A DNA stretch of 34,486 nucleotides from Bacteroidota bacterium (GCA_018268195.1 JAFDWZ010000032.1:2707-37192); one strand, 5' to 3'. Counted from the stretch's first letter, positions 9,029 to 16,732 are shown. The notes: generated from the sequence alone by a model not told the origin. Numbers and translations are program-made.

Positions 9029-10539
9029 TGAAAAAGAAATATTATAATAAAGCAAAGTGGATATTCCACTTTGCTTTATTATTGAACGCTTTTGATTGTT
9101 TAGCACAGGGGAGAACTTATAATTGGTTATTAGGGTATCAATCAAAAAACAGAATGACATTTACAGATACTTCTTATTCTGTAACACAGGAAATTCGCAC
9201 CATTCCATTTAGAGCAACAGAAGGAAATATTTCCGATGAAAACGGCAATATTTTAATGAGCAGCAATGGTATTTTTATAGCTGATGCCACAGGTGATACT
9301 ATGCAGAATGGTGGTGGATTAAACCCTAATTCCTTTACGGACGATTTTAGTGATTGGGGGTTGCCAATACCTTACGGTAACATTATTTTGCCTGTGCCTG
9401 ATGATACTAACAAATATGTTTTGTTTCATCAAACAGGAAATTATAACAGCACATATTTAACACCAACTGAATTATATTATTCCGTTATTGATATGTCTTT
9501 AAACGGAGGACTGGGAGAAGTAATCAGTAAAAATAATATTGCTTTAACAAATTCTTTTGGTGGTGGGCTTTCAGCTTGCAAGCATGGTAATGGAAGGGAT
9601 TGGTGGGTAATTGCGCTTTCAGATAGTGGAAATACCGCATACAAATTTTTATTAACCCCTGATACTATTATGTTTGTTAATCAGCAAAATTTGTCTATTC
9701 AGCCCTTTTGGGGATTTGCAGCACAGCCAACATTTTCACCTGACGGTGAAAAATTTGCCTTTGCAAGCGGTAATGGCGATGGAATAACAGGTTATTGGTC
9801 ATCACGAGTTCAGTTATTTGATTTTGACAGGTGCGATGGTTCTTTTATTTTAGATTCTATAATTGATTACAGTGATGGTAACCCGGGAATAGGTATAGCC
9901 TTTTCACCCAATTCAAAATATTTTTATTTTTCAACCATTGAACATATTTATCAGATTAATACTGATACTTCTGATATTGGTTCAACTTTTCAGTTGGTCG
10001 CAAATAATGACACCTTTTATTCCCCTGCTTTTCCTTTTCAAACAAATTTTTATCTAATGTATCTTGCCGCTAACGGCAAGATATACATTACATCGGGGAA
10101 TGGCGTTTTACATTTACATGAAATGGATTATCCTGACAGTGCAGGAACAGCCTGTAATGTTAATCTACACAACGTATTTATTAATAATTCTAATGCTCAA
10201 ACTGCGCCAAATCACCCCAATTATTATCTCGGCAGAAAAATAGGGAGTGCTTGTGATAGCTTAACTTTCGTTAATGAACCAGAACATGATTTTAAATTTA
10301 AAATTTTCCCAAATCCAACAAACGGTAATTTCAAAATCATGTATTTATTACCTCAAAATCAAAAAGGCAAGTTAGAAATATTTGATATAAACGGCAAAGC
10401 TGTTTATACTCAAAACCTGCCTCAATGGAGTACACTGCAATTTATTTCATTGCCAAAGTTGAGTAATGGAGTTTATGTTTGTTCTATCACAAGCAATAAT
10501 CAGAGGGTAAATAAAAAACTTGTTATTTATAATGAGTAA
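9025..10539 (+). CDS. B3: secreted beta-propeller-like T9SS protein
   Basis: The 504-residue product is the third intact B paralogue. The signal peptide ends near CLAQG. The body has WLLGYQS, ISDENGNILMSSNG, YYSVIDMSLNGGLGE, CKHGNGRDWWV and FSPDGEKF. The sorting domain (FPNPTNGNF to KKLVIYNE) is very close to that of B1. The glycine stretch is NGGG in mixed codons, so there is no switch tract. There are two adjacent ATGs (9025, 9028); the first overlaps the A3 stop. An 18-bp perfect hairpin starts 19 bases into the gene. A terminator follows 38 bases after the stop, so B3 probably ends the array transcript. Confidence 0.85.
   Translation: MMKKKYYNKAKWIFHFALLLNAFDCLAQGRTYNWLLGYQSKNRMTFTDTSYSVTQEIRTIPFRATEGNISDENGNILMSSNGIFIADATGDTMQNGGGLNPNSFTDDFSDWGLPIPYGNIILPVPDDTNKYVLFHQTGNYNSTYLTPTELYYSVIDMSLNGGLGEVISKNNIALTNSFGGGLSACKHGNGRDWWVIALSDSGNTAYKFLLTPDTIMFVNQQNLSIQPFWGFAAQPTFSPDGEKFAFASGNGDGITGYWSSRVQLFDFDRCDGSFILDSIIDYSDGNPGIGIAFSPNSKYFYFSTIEHIYQINTDTSDIGSTFQLVANNDTFYSPAFPFQTNFYLMYLAANGKIYITSGNGVLHLHEMDYPDSAGTACNVNLHNVFINNSNAQTAPNHPNYYLGRKIGSACDSLTFVNEPEHDFKFKIFPNPTNGNFKIMYLLPQNQKGKLEIFDINGKAVYTQNLPQWSTLQFISLPKLSNGVYVCSITSNNQRVNKKLVIYNE
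9044..9082 (+). other. 18-bp perfect hairpin in the first codons of B3
   Basis: ATAATAAAGCAAAGTGGA (9044-9061), loop TAT, then the exact reverse complement (9065-9082). No T-run follows, so it is not a classical terminator. Position and size match the hairpins of B1 and B2. Confidence 0.65.
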
Positions 10540-10577
10540 TCTCCTCCTGAATCATCCGCAAAAGGGGGACTTGAAAG

Positions 10578-10607
10578 AACCTTCCGAAAAAAACGGAAGG
10601 TTTTTTT
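10578..10607 (+). terminator. Rho-independent terminator after B3
   Basis: AACCTTCCG (10578-10586), loop of seven A, CGGAAGGTT (10594-10602), then continuing T to 10607. It closes the A/B array. The bases just upstream (GCAAAAGGGGGACTTG) resemble half of a dispersed C-rich/G-rich repeat. Confidence 0.8.
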
Positions 10608-10645
10608 ATTGGCTGAATAAAATGAAAACAGAACGTATAAAAATT

Positions 10646-10750
10646 AGCCCTGATGGAGACCAGCAAGGATTTTGCGGTAGAGCGGTGCCATGCACCGGGG
10701 CGAGAGCAGGACAGAACCACGCCAAAAGATTTAGTGCTTGCGCTGCAAAA
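10646..10750 (+). repeat. Structured intergenic element, candidate dispersed repeat
   Basis: GC-richer than its surroundings, beginning AGCCCTGAT and containing the perfect hairpin CGGTGC-CAT-GCACCG (10683-10697) followed by GGGGCGAGAGCAGG. The layout (AGCCC.GAT, hairpin, GCGA.AGC.GG, AAAGATTT) is reminiscent of abundant intergenic elements in Flavobacterium-type genomes. That resemblance is from memory and unverified. A 77-codon frame runs through it but also crosses the terminator and is not credible. Confidence 0.4.
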
Positions 10751-10802
10751 TAAAAAACAAGAAGAATAATTTTTTTGCAAGGTCCAAAGCCTTACACTAA
10801 TC

Positions 10803-10982
10803 AATTGCCAAGTTTACAGCTACCCAGCTGCGCAGATTATAGTGGTTGGAGGAGGCGTATTATCACTTTACGGCACAACTATAGAGGCGTGTATTGATAT
10901 GTGGAGAGGTGTTACACTTGAAAAGAATTCAAAATTGGTAATGCGGGAAAAGAGATTCCAGGCATTAAGAATCAAGAATTAA
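10803..10982 (+). pseudogene. A4 relic: N-terminal beta-helix segment of gene A
   Basis: A 59-codon open stretch without a start encodes QIIVVGGGVLSLYGTTIEAC, then DMWRGVTLEKNSKLV. This aligns with the N-terminal part of A1 (QIIVQSNG..., TMWRGINV) and of A3 (QIVVQNGGYLDIDSSTVEGC, TMWRGITV). Homology ends near 10950 and the frame stops at 10980-10982. No B gene follows; the polysaccharide locus begins about 65 bases later. This is a fourth, almost erased cassette. Confidence 0.65.
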
Positions 10983-11045
10983 ATAGGGTGAATTCAAATT
11001 TTACAAAAGCCTAAAGAAACAACCACCTTACAACATTTTTTCCCT

Positions 11046-11053
11046 TAAATTTG
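11046..11053 (+). promoter_or_regulatory. Candidate Bacteroidota -7 promoter (TAAATTTG)
   Basis: Perfect match to TAnnTTTG, 33 bases before the ATG of the WbpD-like gene. The intergenic region upstream has no frame. I see no -33 TTTG element at the standard distance. It probably drives the nucleotide-sugar genes. Confidence 0.45.
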
Positions 11054-11086
11054 CAGCCCATTGGAAAATGGATAAAAGCTAAAGGG

Positions 11087-11659
11087 ATGGATTATTTCAA
11101 ACATGAGTCGAGCTATGTGGATGCCGACTGCGTCATTGGCAAAGACACCAAAATTTGGCACTTTACTCATATCATGCCACATTGCAGGATTGGGGAAAGA
11201 TGTAATATCGGACAAAATGTGGTAATAAGCCCCGATGTTGTGCTCGGCAACAATGTAAAAGTGCAGAATAACGTATCTATCTATACCGGAGTGGTTTGCG
11301 AGGACGATGTGTTTTTAGGTCCCAGCATGGTGTTTACCAATGTTACCAACCCCCGAAGTGCCGTAAACCGCAAAAATGAATATAAGAAAACTACCGTAAA
11401 AAAGGGTGCTTCCATAGGTGCCAATGCCACCATTGTTTGCGGACATGATATAGGCATGTTTGCTTTTATAGGCGCGGGAGCAGTGGTTACCAAGGATGTG
11501 CCCGACTATGCACTGATGATAGGAAATCCCGCCAGACAGGCAGGATGGATGAGTGAATTTGGACATCGCCTGAAGTTTGATGATAAAGGCATAGCAATTT
11601 GCCCTGAAAGTGGTGAAAAATATGAGCTTAAAGGTAACAAGGTGAGTAAAATTTCGTAA
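11087..11659 (+). CDS. wbpD: WbpD/WlbB-like UDP-sugar N-acetyltransferase
   Basis: The 190-residue product is a left-handed beta-helix (hexapeptide repeat) acyltransferase. Motifs of the WbpD/WlbB family are clear: [41 protein letters not shown] and [11 protein letters not shown]. These enzymes acetylate the 3-amino group of UDP-2-acetamido-3-amino-2,3-dideoxy-glucuronate using acetyl-CoA, in the cytoplasm. The ATG at 11087, preceded by AAAGGG, gives the usual family length; a longer frame would need a TTG at 11051 inside the predicted promoter. Eleven bases separate it from the WbpB-like gene, so the two share an operon. The aminotransferase (WbpE) that makes its substrate is not in the window. 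Confidence 0.85.
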   Translation: MDYFKHESSYVDADCVIGKDTKIWHFTHIMPHCRIGERCNIGQNVVISPDVVLGNNVKVQNNVSIYTGVVCEDDVFLGPSMVFTNVTNPRSAVNRKNEYKKTTVKKGASIGANATIVCGHDIGMFAFIGAGAVVTKDVPDYALMIGNPARQAGWMSEFGHRLKFDDKGIAICPESGEKYELKGNKVSKIS

Positions 11660-11670
11660 GCAGCGGTTCA

Positions 11671-12720
11671 ATGAGTGAAAGGAATAAAATAAAATTTGCT
11701 GTCATCGGTTGCGGCCACATTGGAAAGCGGCATGCCGAGATGATCAGAAGATATGAAGAGTGTGAGCTGGTAGGCATGAGTGATATACGTCCTGAAGCTG
11801 AACTGGGAATAGCGGAGTTTAAGGTTCCTTTTTTCAGTACGCTGGACGAAATGCTCTTAAAAGTACCTGATATAGATGTGGTATGTGTATGTACGCCCAA
11901 TGGTGTGCATGCCGAACACTCGCTCAAAGCGCTGGAAGCGCGTAAACACGTGGTTTGCGAAAAACCTATGGCACTTACCAAAGCCGACTGCGAAAGAATT
12001 ATTTTCAAAGCACTTCAGGTTTCACGTCAGGTGTTTTGTGTTATGCAAAACCGTTACTCACCACCATCGGTATGGCTCAAAGAAGTGGTTGACAAAAAAA
12101 TTATTGGCGATATATTCATGGTGCAGTTGCAATGCTACTGGAACCGTGATGACCGTTATTACAAAAAAGGTGGATGGAAAGGATCAAGTGATATGGATGG
12201 CGGAACACTCTTTACTCAGTTTTCGCATTTCATTGACATCATGTACTGGGTGTTTGGCGACATTGCCGACATACAGGGCAAATTTGAAGATTTTACCCAT
12301 CAGCACACCACCGCTTTTGAAGACAGCGGCAGCGTGAACTTCCGTTTTGTAAATGGCGGTATTGGCAATATATCATATACCACAGCTGTGTGGGATACCA
12401 ACTTAGAAAGCAGCATTACCGTAATAGGAAAAAACGGCTCGCTGAAAATTGGTGGGCAGTATATGAATGAAGTTGAATATTGTCATATCAAGGATTACAC
12501 CATGCCTCAACTGGATCCCGTAAATCCGGCTAACGACTATGGTGCTTACAAAGGCTCTGCTGCCAACCATCATTACATTTTCGAAAATGTGGCAGACGTT
12601 TTGCGAGGTCGTACTTCCATTACCACCAATGCACTGGAGGGGTTAAAGGTGGTTGAAATCATTGAACGAATTTATGCCCTCCGTAAAAATAATAAAACAG
12701 AAATCAAATTTCATCAATAA
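11671..12720 (+). CDS. wbpB: WbpB/WlbA-like UDP-GlcNAcA 3-dehydrogenase (Gfo/Idh/MocA family)
   Basis: The 349-residue product has an N-terminal Rossmann fold with GCGHIGKRH (13-21) and the family EKP motif at 97-99, where the lysine binds substrate and cofactor. An alpha/beta domain of the Gfo/Idh/MocA type follows. The sequence VIGCGHIGKRHAEMI is characteristic of the WbpB/WlbA group, which oxidises C3 of UDP-N-acetyl-glucosaminuronate with NAD+. Upstream is the WbpD-like transferase, and two bases downstream starts the WbpA-like dehydrogenase, so the three should be cotranscribed. Exact stereochemistry of the sugar cannot be read from the sequence. Confidence 0.85.
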   Translation: MSERNKIKFAVIGCGHIGKRHAEMIRRYEECELVGMSDIRPEAELGIAEFKVPFFSTLDEMLLKVPDIDVVCVCTPNGVHAEHSLKALEARKHVVCEKPMALTKADCERIIFKALQVSRQVFCVMQNRYSPPSVWLKEVVDKKIIGDIFMVQLQCYWNRDDRYYKKGGWKGSSDMDGGTLFTQFSHFIDIMYWVFGDIADIQGKFEDFTHQHTTAFEDSGSVNFRFVNGGIGNISYTTAVWDTNLESSITVIGKNGSLKIGGQYMNEVEYCHIKDYTMPQLDPVNPANDYGAYKGSAANHHYIFENVADVLRGRTSITTNALEGLKVVEIIERIYALRKNNKTEIKFHQ

Positions 12721-12722
12721 TA

Positions 12723-14012
12723 ATGTATCAGGAAATACTGGATAAGAAAGCAAAAGTTGCTGTCATAGGATTGGGATATGTAGGACTTCCCATTGCACTT
12801 GAGTTTGCACGTAACGTTTCAGTGATTGGTTTTGACATCAACGCTGAAAGAGTTGAAAAAATGAAAAACAAAATTGACCCCAGCGGTGAGCTTCCGTCCG
12901 AAGCTTTTGACGGTTGCGATATTGTTTTTACCAACTCATTGGATGTGTTACGCGAAGCAAGGTTTTTTATTGTGGCCGTGCCTACGCCCATTGATGAACA
13001 TAAACTACCGGATTTAAAACCTCTCATTGGCGCCTCTACCTCCATAGGTAAGGTTCTTAAGAAAGGTGATTACGTGGTGTATGAAAGCACTGTGTATCCC
13101 GGTTGTACTGAGGAAGATTGTGTGCCCGTACTCGAAGAGTTATCAGGGTTAAAAGCAGTAACTGATTTTAAAATAGGTTATTCGCCTGAGCGAATCAATC
13201 CCGGTGATAAAGAACATACCATCACGAAAATTAAAAAAGTGGTTTCAGGATGCGATGCCGAATCGCTTGACGTGATTGCAAAAGTATATGAGATAGTTGT
13301 AAAAGCAGGTGTACACCGTGCATCAACCATTAAAGTGGCTGAAGCTGCAAAAATTATTGAAAACACGCAGCGCGATGTGAACATTGCGCTGATGAATGAA
13401 CTTTCAATCATCTTCAACAAAATGGGAATAAACACCTATGAAGTAATTGAAGCGAGCAGCACCAAATGGAATTTCCTTCGGTTTTTTCCGGGACTTGTTG
13501 GCGGGCACTGCATAGGCGTTGACCCATATTACCTCACATACAAAGCGCAGGAACTCGGTTATCATGCACAGGTTATCAATTCAGGACGCTATGTGAACGA
13601 TAGCATGGGTTTTTATGTAGCCAAACAAACGGTGAAAAAACTTATTGCCATGGGCAAGGACATTGCCAAATCAAAAGTGCTTGTGATGGGCGCAACTTTT
13701 AAAGAAGATGTGGAAGACATACGCAACAGCAAAGTTACCGATGTGGTAAACGAGTTTAAATCCTATGGCGTGCAGATTGAAGTTGCCGACCCTTACGCAT
13801 CATCCGAAGACCTGAAACATGAATATGGTTTTGGTTTGATTGATAAAATCGGAAAAGATTATGATGCCGTTGTGGTTGCCGTTTCGCACAAGGAGTATGT
13901 CAATCTTGATGAAAATTATTTCAAAAGCATCTGCAAGCCCGATGCCATCATAGTTGACATTAAAGGATTTTTACGAGGTAAAATAAAACAACTTCAATAC
14001 TGGAGTTTGTAA
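12723..14012 (+). CDS. UDP-N-acetylhexosamine 6-dehydrogenase (WbpA/TviB type)
   Basis: The 429-residue product belongs to the UDP-glucose/GDP-mannose dehydrogenase family. The NAD-binding GLGYVG is at 16-21, ESTVYPGCTEE and YSPERINPGD lie in the middle, and the catalytic Cys263 is in GGHCIGVDPYYL. C-terminal GATFKEDVEDIRNS is the UDP-binding signature. It oxidises C6 of UDP-GlcNAc or UDP-GalNAc to the uronate, the first step feeding the WbpB-like enzyme. The sequence is close to the TviB/WbpO subgroup, so a UDP-GalNAc substrate supplied by the WbpP-like epimerase further downstream is possible. It ends in two tandem hairpins, so the short operon probably stops here. Confidence 0.85.
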   Translation: MYQEILDKKAKVAVIGLGYVGLPIALEFARNVSVIGFDINAERVEKMKNKIDPSGELPSEAFDGCDIVFTNSLDVLREARFFIVAVPTPIDEHKLPDLKPLIGASTSIGKVLKKGDYVVYESTVYPGCTEEDCVPVLEELSGLKAVTDFKIGYSPERINPGDKEHTITKIKKVVSGCDAESLDVIAKVYEIVVKAGVHRASTIKVAEAAKIIENTQRDVNIALMNELSIIFNKMGINTYEVIEASSTKWNFLRFFPGLVGGHCIGVDPYYLTYKAQELGYHAQVINSGRYVNDSMGFYVAKQTVKKLIAMGKDIAKSKVLVMGATFKEDVEDIRNSKVTDVVNEFKSYGVQIEVADPYASSEDLKHEYGFGLIDKIGKDYDAVVVAVSHKEYVNLDENYFKSICKPDAIIVDIKGFLRGKIKQLQYWSL

Positions 14013-14023
14013 AGTAAACTCCA
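14001..14023 (+). terminator. First of two tandem hairpins, spanning a stop codon
   Basis: TGGAGTTT (14001-14008), 7-base loop, AAACTCCA (14016-14023). The stop codon of the dehydrogenase (14010-14012) lies in the loop. Confidence 0.5.
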
Positions 14024-14026
14024 TCT

Positions 14027-14061
14027 GATTAAAAGCAATGTTCACAGCATTGCTTTTAATC
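14027..14061 (+). terminator. Second tandem hairpin, likely terminator
   Basis: GATTAAAAGCAATG (14027-14040), loop TTCACAG, exact complement at 14048-14061. The 14-bp stem is perfect and contains T4 in its 3' arm. It may act in both directions, because the other arm supplies A4/T4. Confidence 0.6.
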
Positions 14062-14105
14062 ATTTATAGGTTAACCCTATGAGAGCATAAACACTCATAA
14101 CGCGA

Positions 14106-15131
14106 ATGAAAATATTAGTTACAGGAGGAACAGGTTACATTGGTGCACACACCGTGGTGGAATTAATGCAAAGCGGTTTTGATGTGGATGTGATTGACAA
14201 CTTCAACAATTCAAAGCCCGAAGTGATAGACGCCATTGAACAGATTGTAAAAAAACGCCCCGCTTTTTTTCAGATTGACTTAACCGATGCTGCCGCCACT
14301 GAAAATTATTTTAAAACACAAAAGCCCGATGCTGCAATACATTTTGCTGCGCATAAAGCCGTAGGACTTTCCGTTGAGCAGCCGCTTGAATTTTACCGCA
14401 ACAATCTGCTTTCGCTTATTAATGTTTTGCAAAGCTGTTTAAATAATGGCGTGCATCATTTTGTTTTTTCATCAAGCTGCTCTGTGTATGCCGACCCCGA
14501 CAAACTTCCCATTGATGAAAACGCCCCTGTAAAAAAAGCAAAATCGCCTTACGGAAATACCAAAAAAACAGGCGAAGAAATTATTACCGATACAGTAAGC
14601 TCATCAAAACTGAATGCTGTTTCATTGCGGTATTTTAATCCGGTGGGTTCGCATGACAGCGCGCTCATTGGCGAACTGCCCACCACCATGCCGCTTAACG
14701 TAATGCCCATTATCACAAAAGTAGCCATAGGCAAACAGGAAGTTTTTACCGTGTTCGGAAATGATTATCCCACGCCTGACGGCAGTTGCATACGCGATTA
14801 CATTCACGTAACGGATGTGGCACAGGCCCACGTAACGGCAGTAAAGCGTTTGTTGAATAAAGAAAACAAAAAACAGTATGAGGTTTTTAACCTCGGCACA
14901 GGCAAAGGCAGTTCCGTTTTTGAACTGATTAACGCATTTGAAAAAGTTACGGGATTAAAACTGAATTACAAAGTGGTAAAACGCAGAGAAGGCGATGCTG
15001 TTGCCGTGTATGCCGACACCACACTTGCCAACACCGAACTAAAATGGAAAACGCAGCGCGACCTTGACAACATGATTAAAACCGCATGGAACTGGGAACT
15101 GCATCTGGCAGGGCGCAATGATTTTATTTAG
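14106..15131 (+). CDS. galE: UDP-glucose 4-epimerase
   Basis: The 341-residue product is an extended short-chain dehydrogenase. GGTGYIG at 7-13 binds NAD, FSSSCSVY supplies the catalytic serine, and SPYGNTKK contains the Tyr149-x3-Lys153 pair. The C-terminal half has the CIRDYIHVTDVA and RREGDAVAVYAD motifs typical of GalE. It interconverts UDP-glucose and UDP-galactose (possibly the N-acetyl forms) in the cytoplasm. The terminator-like hairpins upstream imply its own promoter, perhaps in the 44 bases after 14061. The neighbouring genes place it in surface polysaccharide synthesis. The next gene downstream is convergent. Confidence 0.9.
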   Translation: MKILVTGGTGYIGAHTVVELMQSGFDVDVIDNFNNSKPEVIDAIEQIVKKRPAFFQIDLTDAAATENYFKTQKPDAAIHFAAHKAVGLSVEQPLEFYRNNLLSLINVLQSCLNNGVHHFVFSSSCSVYADPDKLPIDENAPVKKAKSPYGNTKKTGEEIITDTVSSSKLNAVSLRYFNPVGSHDSALIGELPTTMPLNVMPIITKVAIGKQEVFTVFGNDYPTPDGSCIRDYIHVTDVAQAHVTAVKRLLNKENKKQYEVFNLGTGKGSSVFELINAFEKVTGLKLNYKVVKRREGDAVAVYADTTLANTELKWKTQRDLDNMIKTAWNWELHLAGRNDFI

Positions 15132-15203
15132 CAACAACTGCTCTTATTCATGTATTTCCCCTTTTATTTCGTAAATTCGTATTGATTCGTAATTCGTACT
15201 ATT
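15132..15203. other. Intergenic stretch with short ATTCGTA repeats
   Basis: Three copies of a TTCGTA-type heptamer (about 15168-15198) lie between the convergent galE and B4. No frame is visible. Confidence 0.4.
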
Positions 15204-15360
15204 TCATTCCTTCACAAACCTCCTAATAGCAACACCATTCTCCCCAAACGCTTTTATAAAATACGCTCCGCCTGAAAGTGCGCTTACGTTTATTTTAATG
15301 GTTGATTCCTGTTTATTCACTTTCTTTTCCCAAACCATATTACCAATTATATCATACATC

Positions 15361-15405
15361 TCCAATTTTTGAATTTTAAATTTTGAATTTTCAATTTTCA
15401 ATTCA
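15361..15405 (-). repeat. AT-rich iterated repeat inside B4 sorting domain
   Basis: Iterations of an AATTTTGAATTTT-like unit, reading in frame as ELKIENSKFKIQKLE. The other B sorting domains have no such composition here. Similar iterated units are, from memory, common between genes in Bacteroidota. Confidence 0.45.
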
Positions 15406-15436
15406 CTACTCACCGGATTAGGATATATCCTCACTT

Positions 15437-15468
15437 CCCTCTCAAATGGAGAGGGGTCTGGGGTGAGG
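15437..15468 (-). repeat. Short palindromic repeat inserted in B4
   Basis: On the minus strand CCTCACCCC, then CCCTCTCCA with an inverted GAGAGGG. It matches the element at 3816-3848 with only a few differences and sits at the same protein position, before the sorting domain. Translated as LTPDPSPFER. Confidence 0.65.
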
Positions 15469-16300
15469 CTTGTTAGCGTATCACATCCGCTGCCTGCCAA
15501 TACTCCAAGTTCATAATCGGGGTTGTTGGGCAAACCCCAGTAAGTGCGCTTGCCGCCAAGATAAAAACCAAAGTTATCAAAGTTACATCCCAACCCTTTT
15601 ACGTTTGGATTATTTACCACACCCAAATACATATTTTCTGCAAAATAGCAGCTATCGTTATACGGATAATAAATATAACCCAATGTATCCGTATAGGCTG
15701 CCGCCATGTAAATTTTACCATCGGGCGCAAGCCTGATGCTGCAAGGGCTTCTCCCCCTGTTTACTACCGTTTGCGTTCCCGTTATTTCGGCTATGGTATC
15801 AAGGCTGTGAGTAGCCAAGTCAATCTGATATAAATAGAATGGATACTCTGCTTTGATAACATAAAGCAGGCTGTCATCAGGTGAAAAAGCGGAACCCGTT
15901 AAAAGTTCAAAAGCATCAAATAAAGAATCCAGTACAACAGCATTTGACAAATTACCCGAACATCGGTCAAAGTCTATAACTTCAGCGCCACCTCTTGCAC
16001 AGGTAAAGTTGATTTTATCTCCTTTTGATGAAAAGGTCAGATTACCTATCCCTCCCCCTTTTGTACTGCCTATCTGCTGTTTTATTGGGGGGTGAATACT
16101 ATCAGGAGTTATTAAATAAACATAAAATGTGTCTGAAGGGACTAAACCAATACTTATATTCTCATAAAACGGCTTGCAAATAAACCACCAGTCGCGCCCA
16201 TTTCCATGCCTGACAGCCGCTGTTGCATCATTAAAATACCCGCTTTGCAAAAGATGGTTTTTGCTTATCACCTTTCCCAAGCCGCCATTAAAACTCAAAT

Positions 16301-16732
16301 CTATTTCGCTGTAAAATAAACCATGGGGGGGGGGGCACCAGAGATATGAGATACATTAAACAAGTAAAACTTACTTTGACCGGACGGATTAGGGATCACT
16401 AAGTTTTCATTATACTGTCCGATTCCGGTTATGGAATCGCTGCCATCCATAACCAAGCCGAGCTTGTTTGCAATAGTTGTTGCAAAAAAAGGTGGGGAGC
16501 TTGCAAAATTAATGTAGGTATAAAATAATAAATTGCCCGAAGAGTCGGCTATGCTTGTACTGGAGCCTCTTGCCACAACATTGCTGCTCCCTGCAACAGG
16601 CACTCCGTTAACAAAATCTATCCTTGCGCTGTCGCCAAAGCACCAAATACTGTTGCGGTTTTGAGCAATAGCATTTGGGCTAAAAAATAACTCAATACAG
16701 AAAAAAACGGGTAATAAGCATCTTTTTATCAT
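16301..16732 (-). pseudogene. B4, 5' part: signal peptide and N-terminal propeller region
   Basis: The 143 residues begin with a signal peptide (MIKRCLLPVFFCIELFF..., cleavage near AIAQ). The classic opening IWCFGDSARIDFVNG follows, then SIADSSGNLLFYTYIN, the equivalents of WLLGY and ISDENGNLLMSSNG in B1-B3. The frame reads through the C tract as GAPPPMVYFTAK and stops. With 12 instead of 11 C it would read GAPPPPHGLFYSEIDLS and run on to a full-length B protein of about 515 residues. The ATG overlaps the stop of the A5 fragment (TAATG), as in the other cassettes. Type could equally be called a phase-variable CDS in the OFF state. Confidence 0.8.
16325..16335 (-). repeat. C11 homopolymer (G11 on + strand) at the B4 frame break
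   Basis: Eleven C on the coding strand. The upstream frame enters as GCC-CCC-CCC-CCC-ATG; the paralogous frame needs CAT-GGT-TTA-TTT. A tract of 12 (or 9) restores one continuous B frame. B1's tract of 12 is in frame. Confidence 0.85.

Larger units (their letters stand above)
15204..16298 (-). pseudogene. B4, 3' part: propeller-like body and T9SS domain, out of frame
   Basis: The 364 residues correspond to the last 70% of a B protein. Reading begins at MSFNGGLGKVISKN, but the frame is open back to the C11 tract and gives HGLFYSEIDLSFNGGLGK, matching YYSMIDMSYNSGLGK of B2. RHGNGRDWWF and LAPDGKIYMAAAY follow, and the end has a T9SS type A domain (YPNPVSSELKI to RRFVKE). The linker LTPDPSPFER comes from a palindromic repeat and the ENSKFKIQ segment from an AT-rich repeat. 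On its own it lacks a signal peptide. It is joined to the 5' part by adding one C to the tract at 16325-16335. Confidence 0.8.

Noticed and set aside
10520..10753. 77-codon frame after B3
   Set aside because: It starts in the last codons of B3 and runs through a clear terminator and a structured repeat. There is no ribosome site and the composition is unlike its neighbours.
2..10982. CRISPR-like or phage-like interpretation of the repeated region
   Set aside because: Repeats are whole paralogous genes with T9SS domains. There are no short regular repeats with spacers and no integrase, capsid or other phage gene.
11876..12337. 153-codon frame inside the WbpB-like gene
   Set aside because: It is out of frame with a well-conserved oxidoreductase and its translation has no recognisable pattern.
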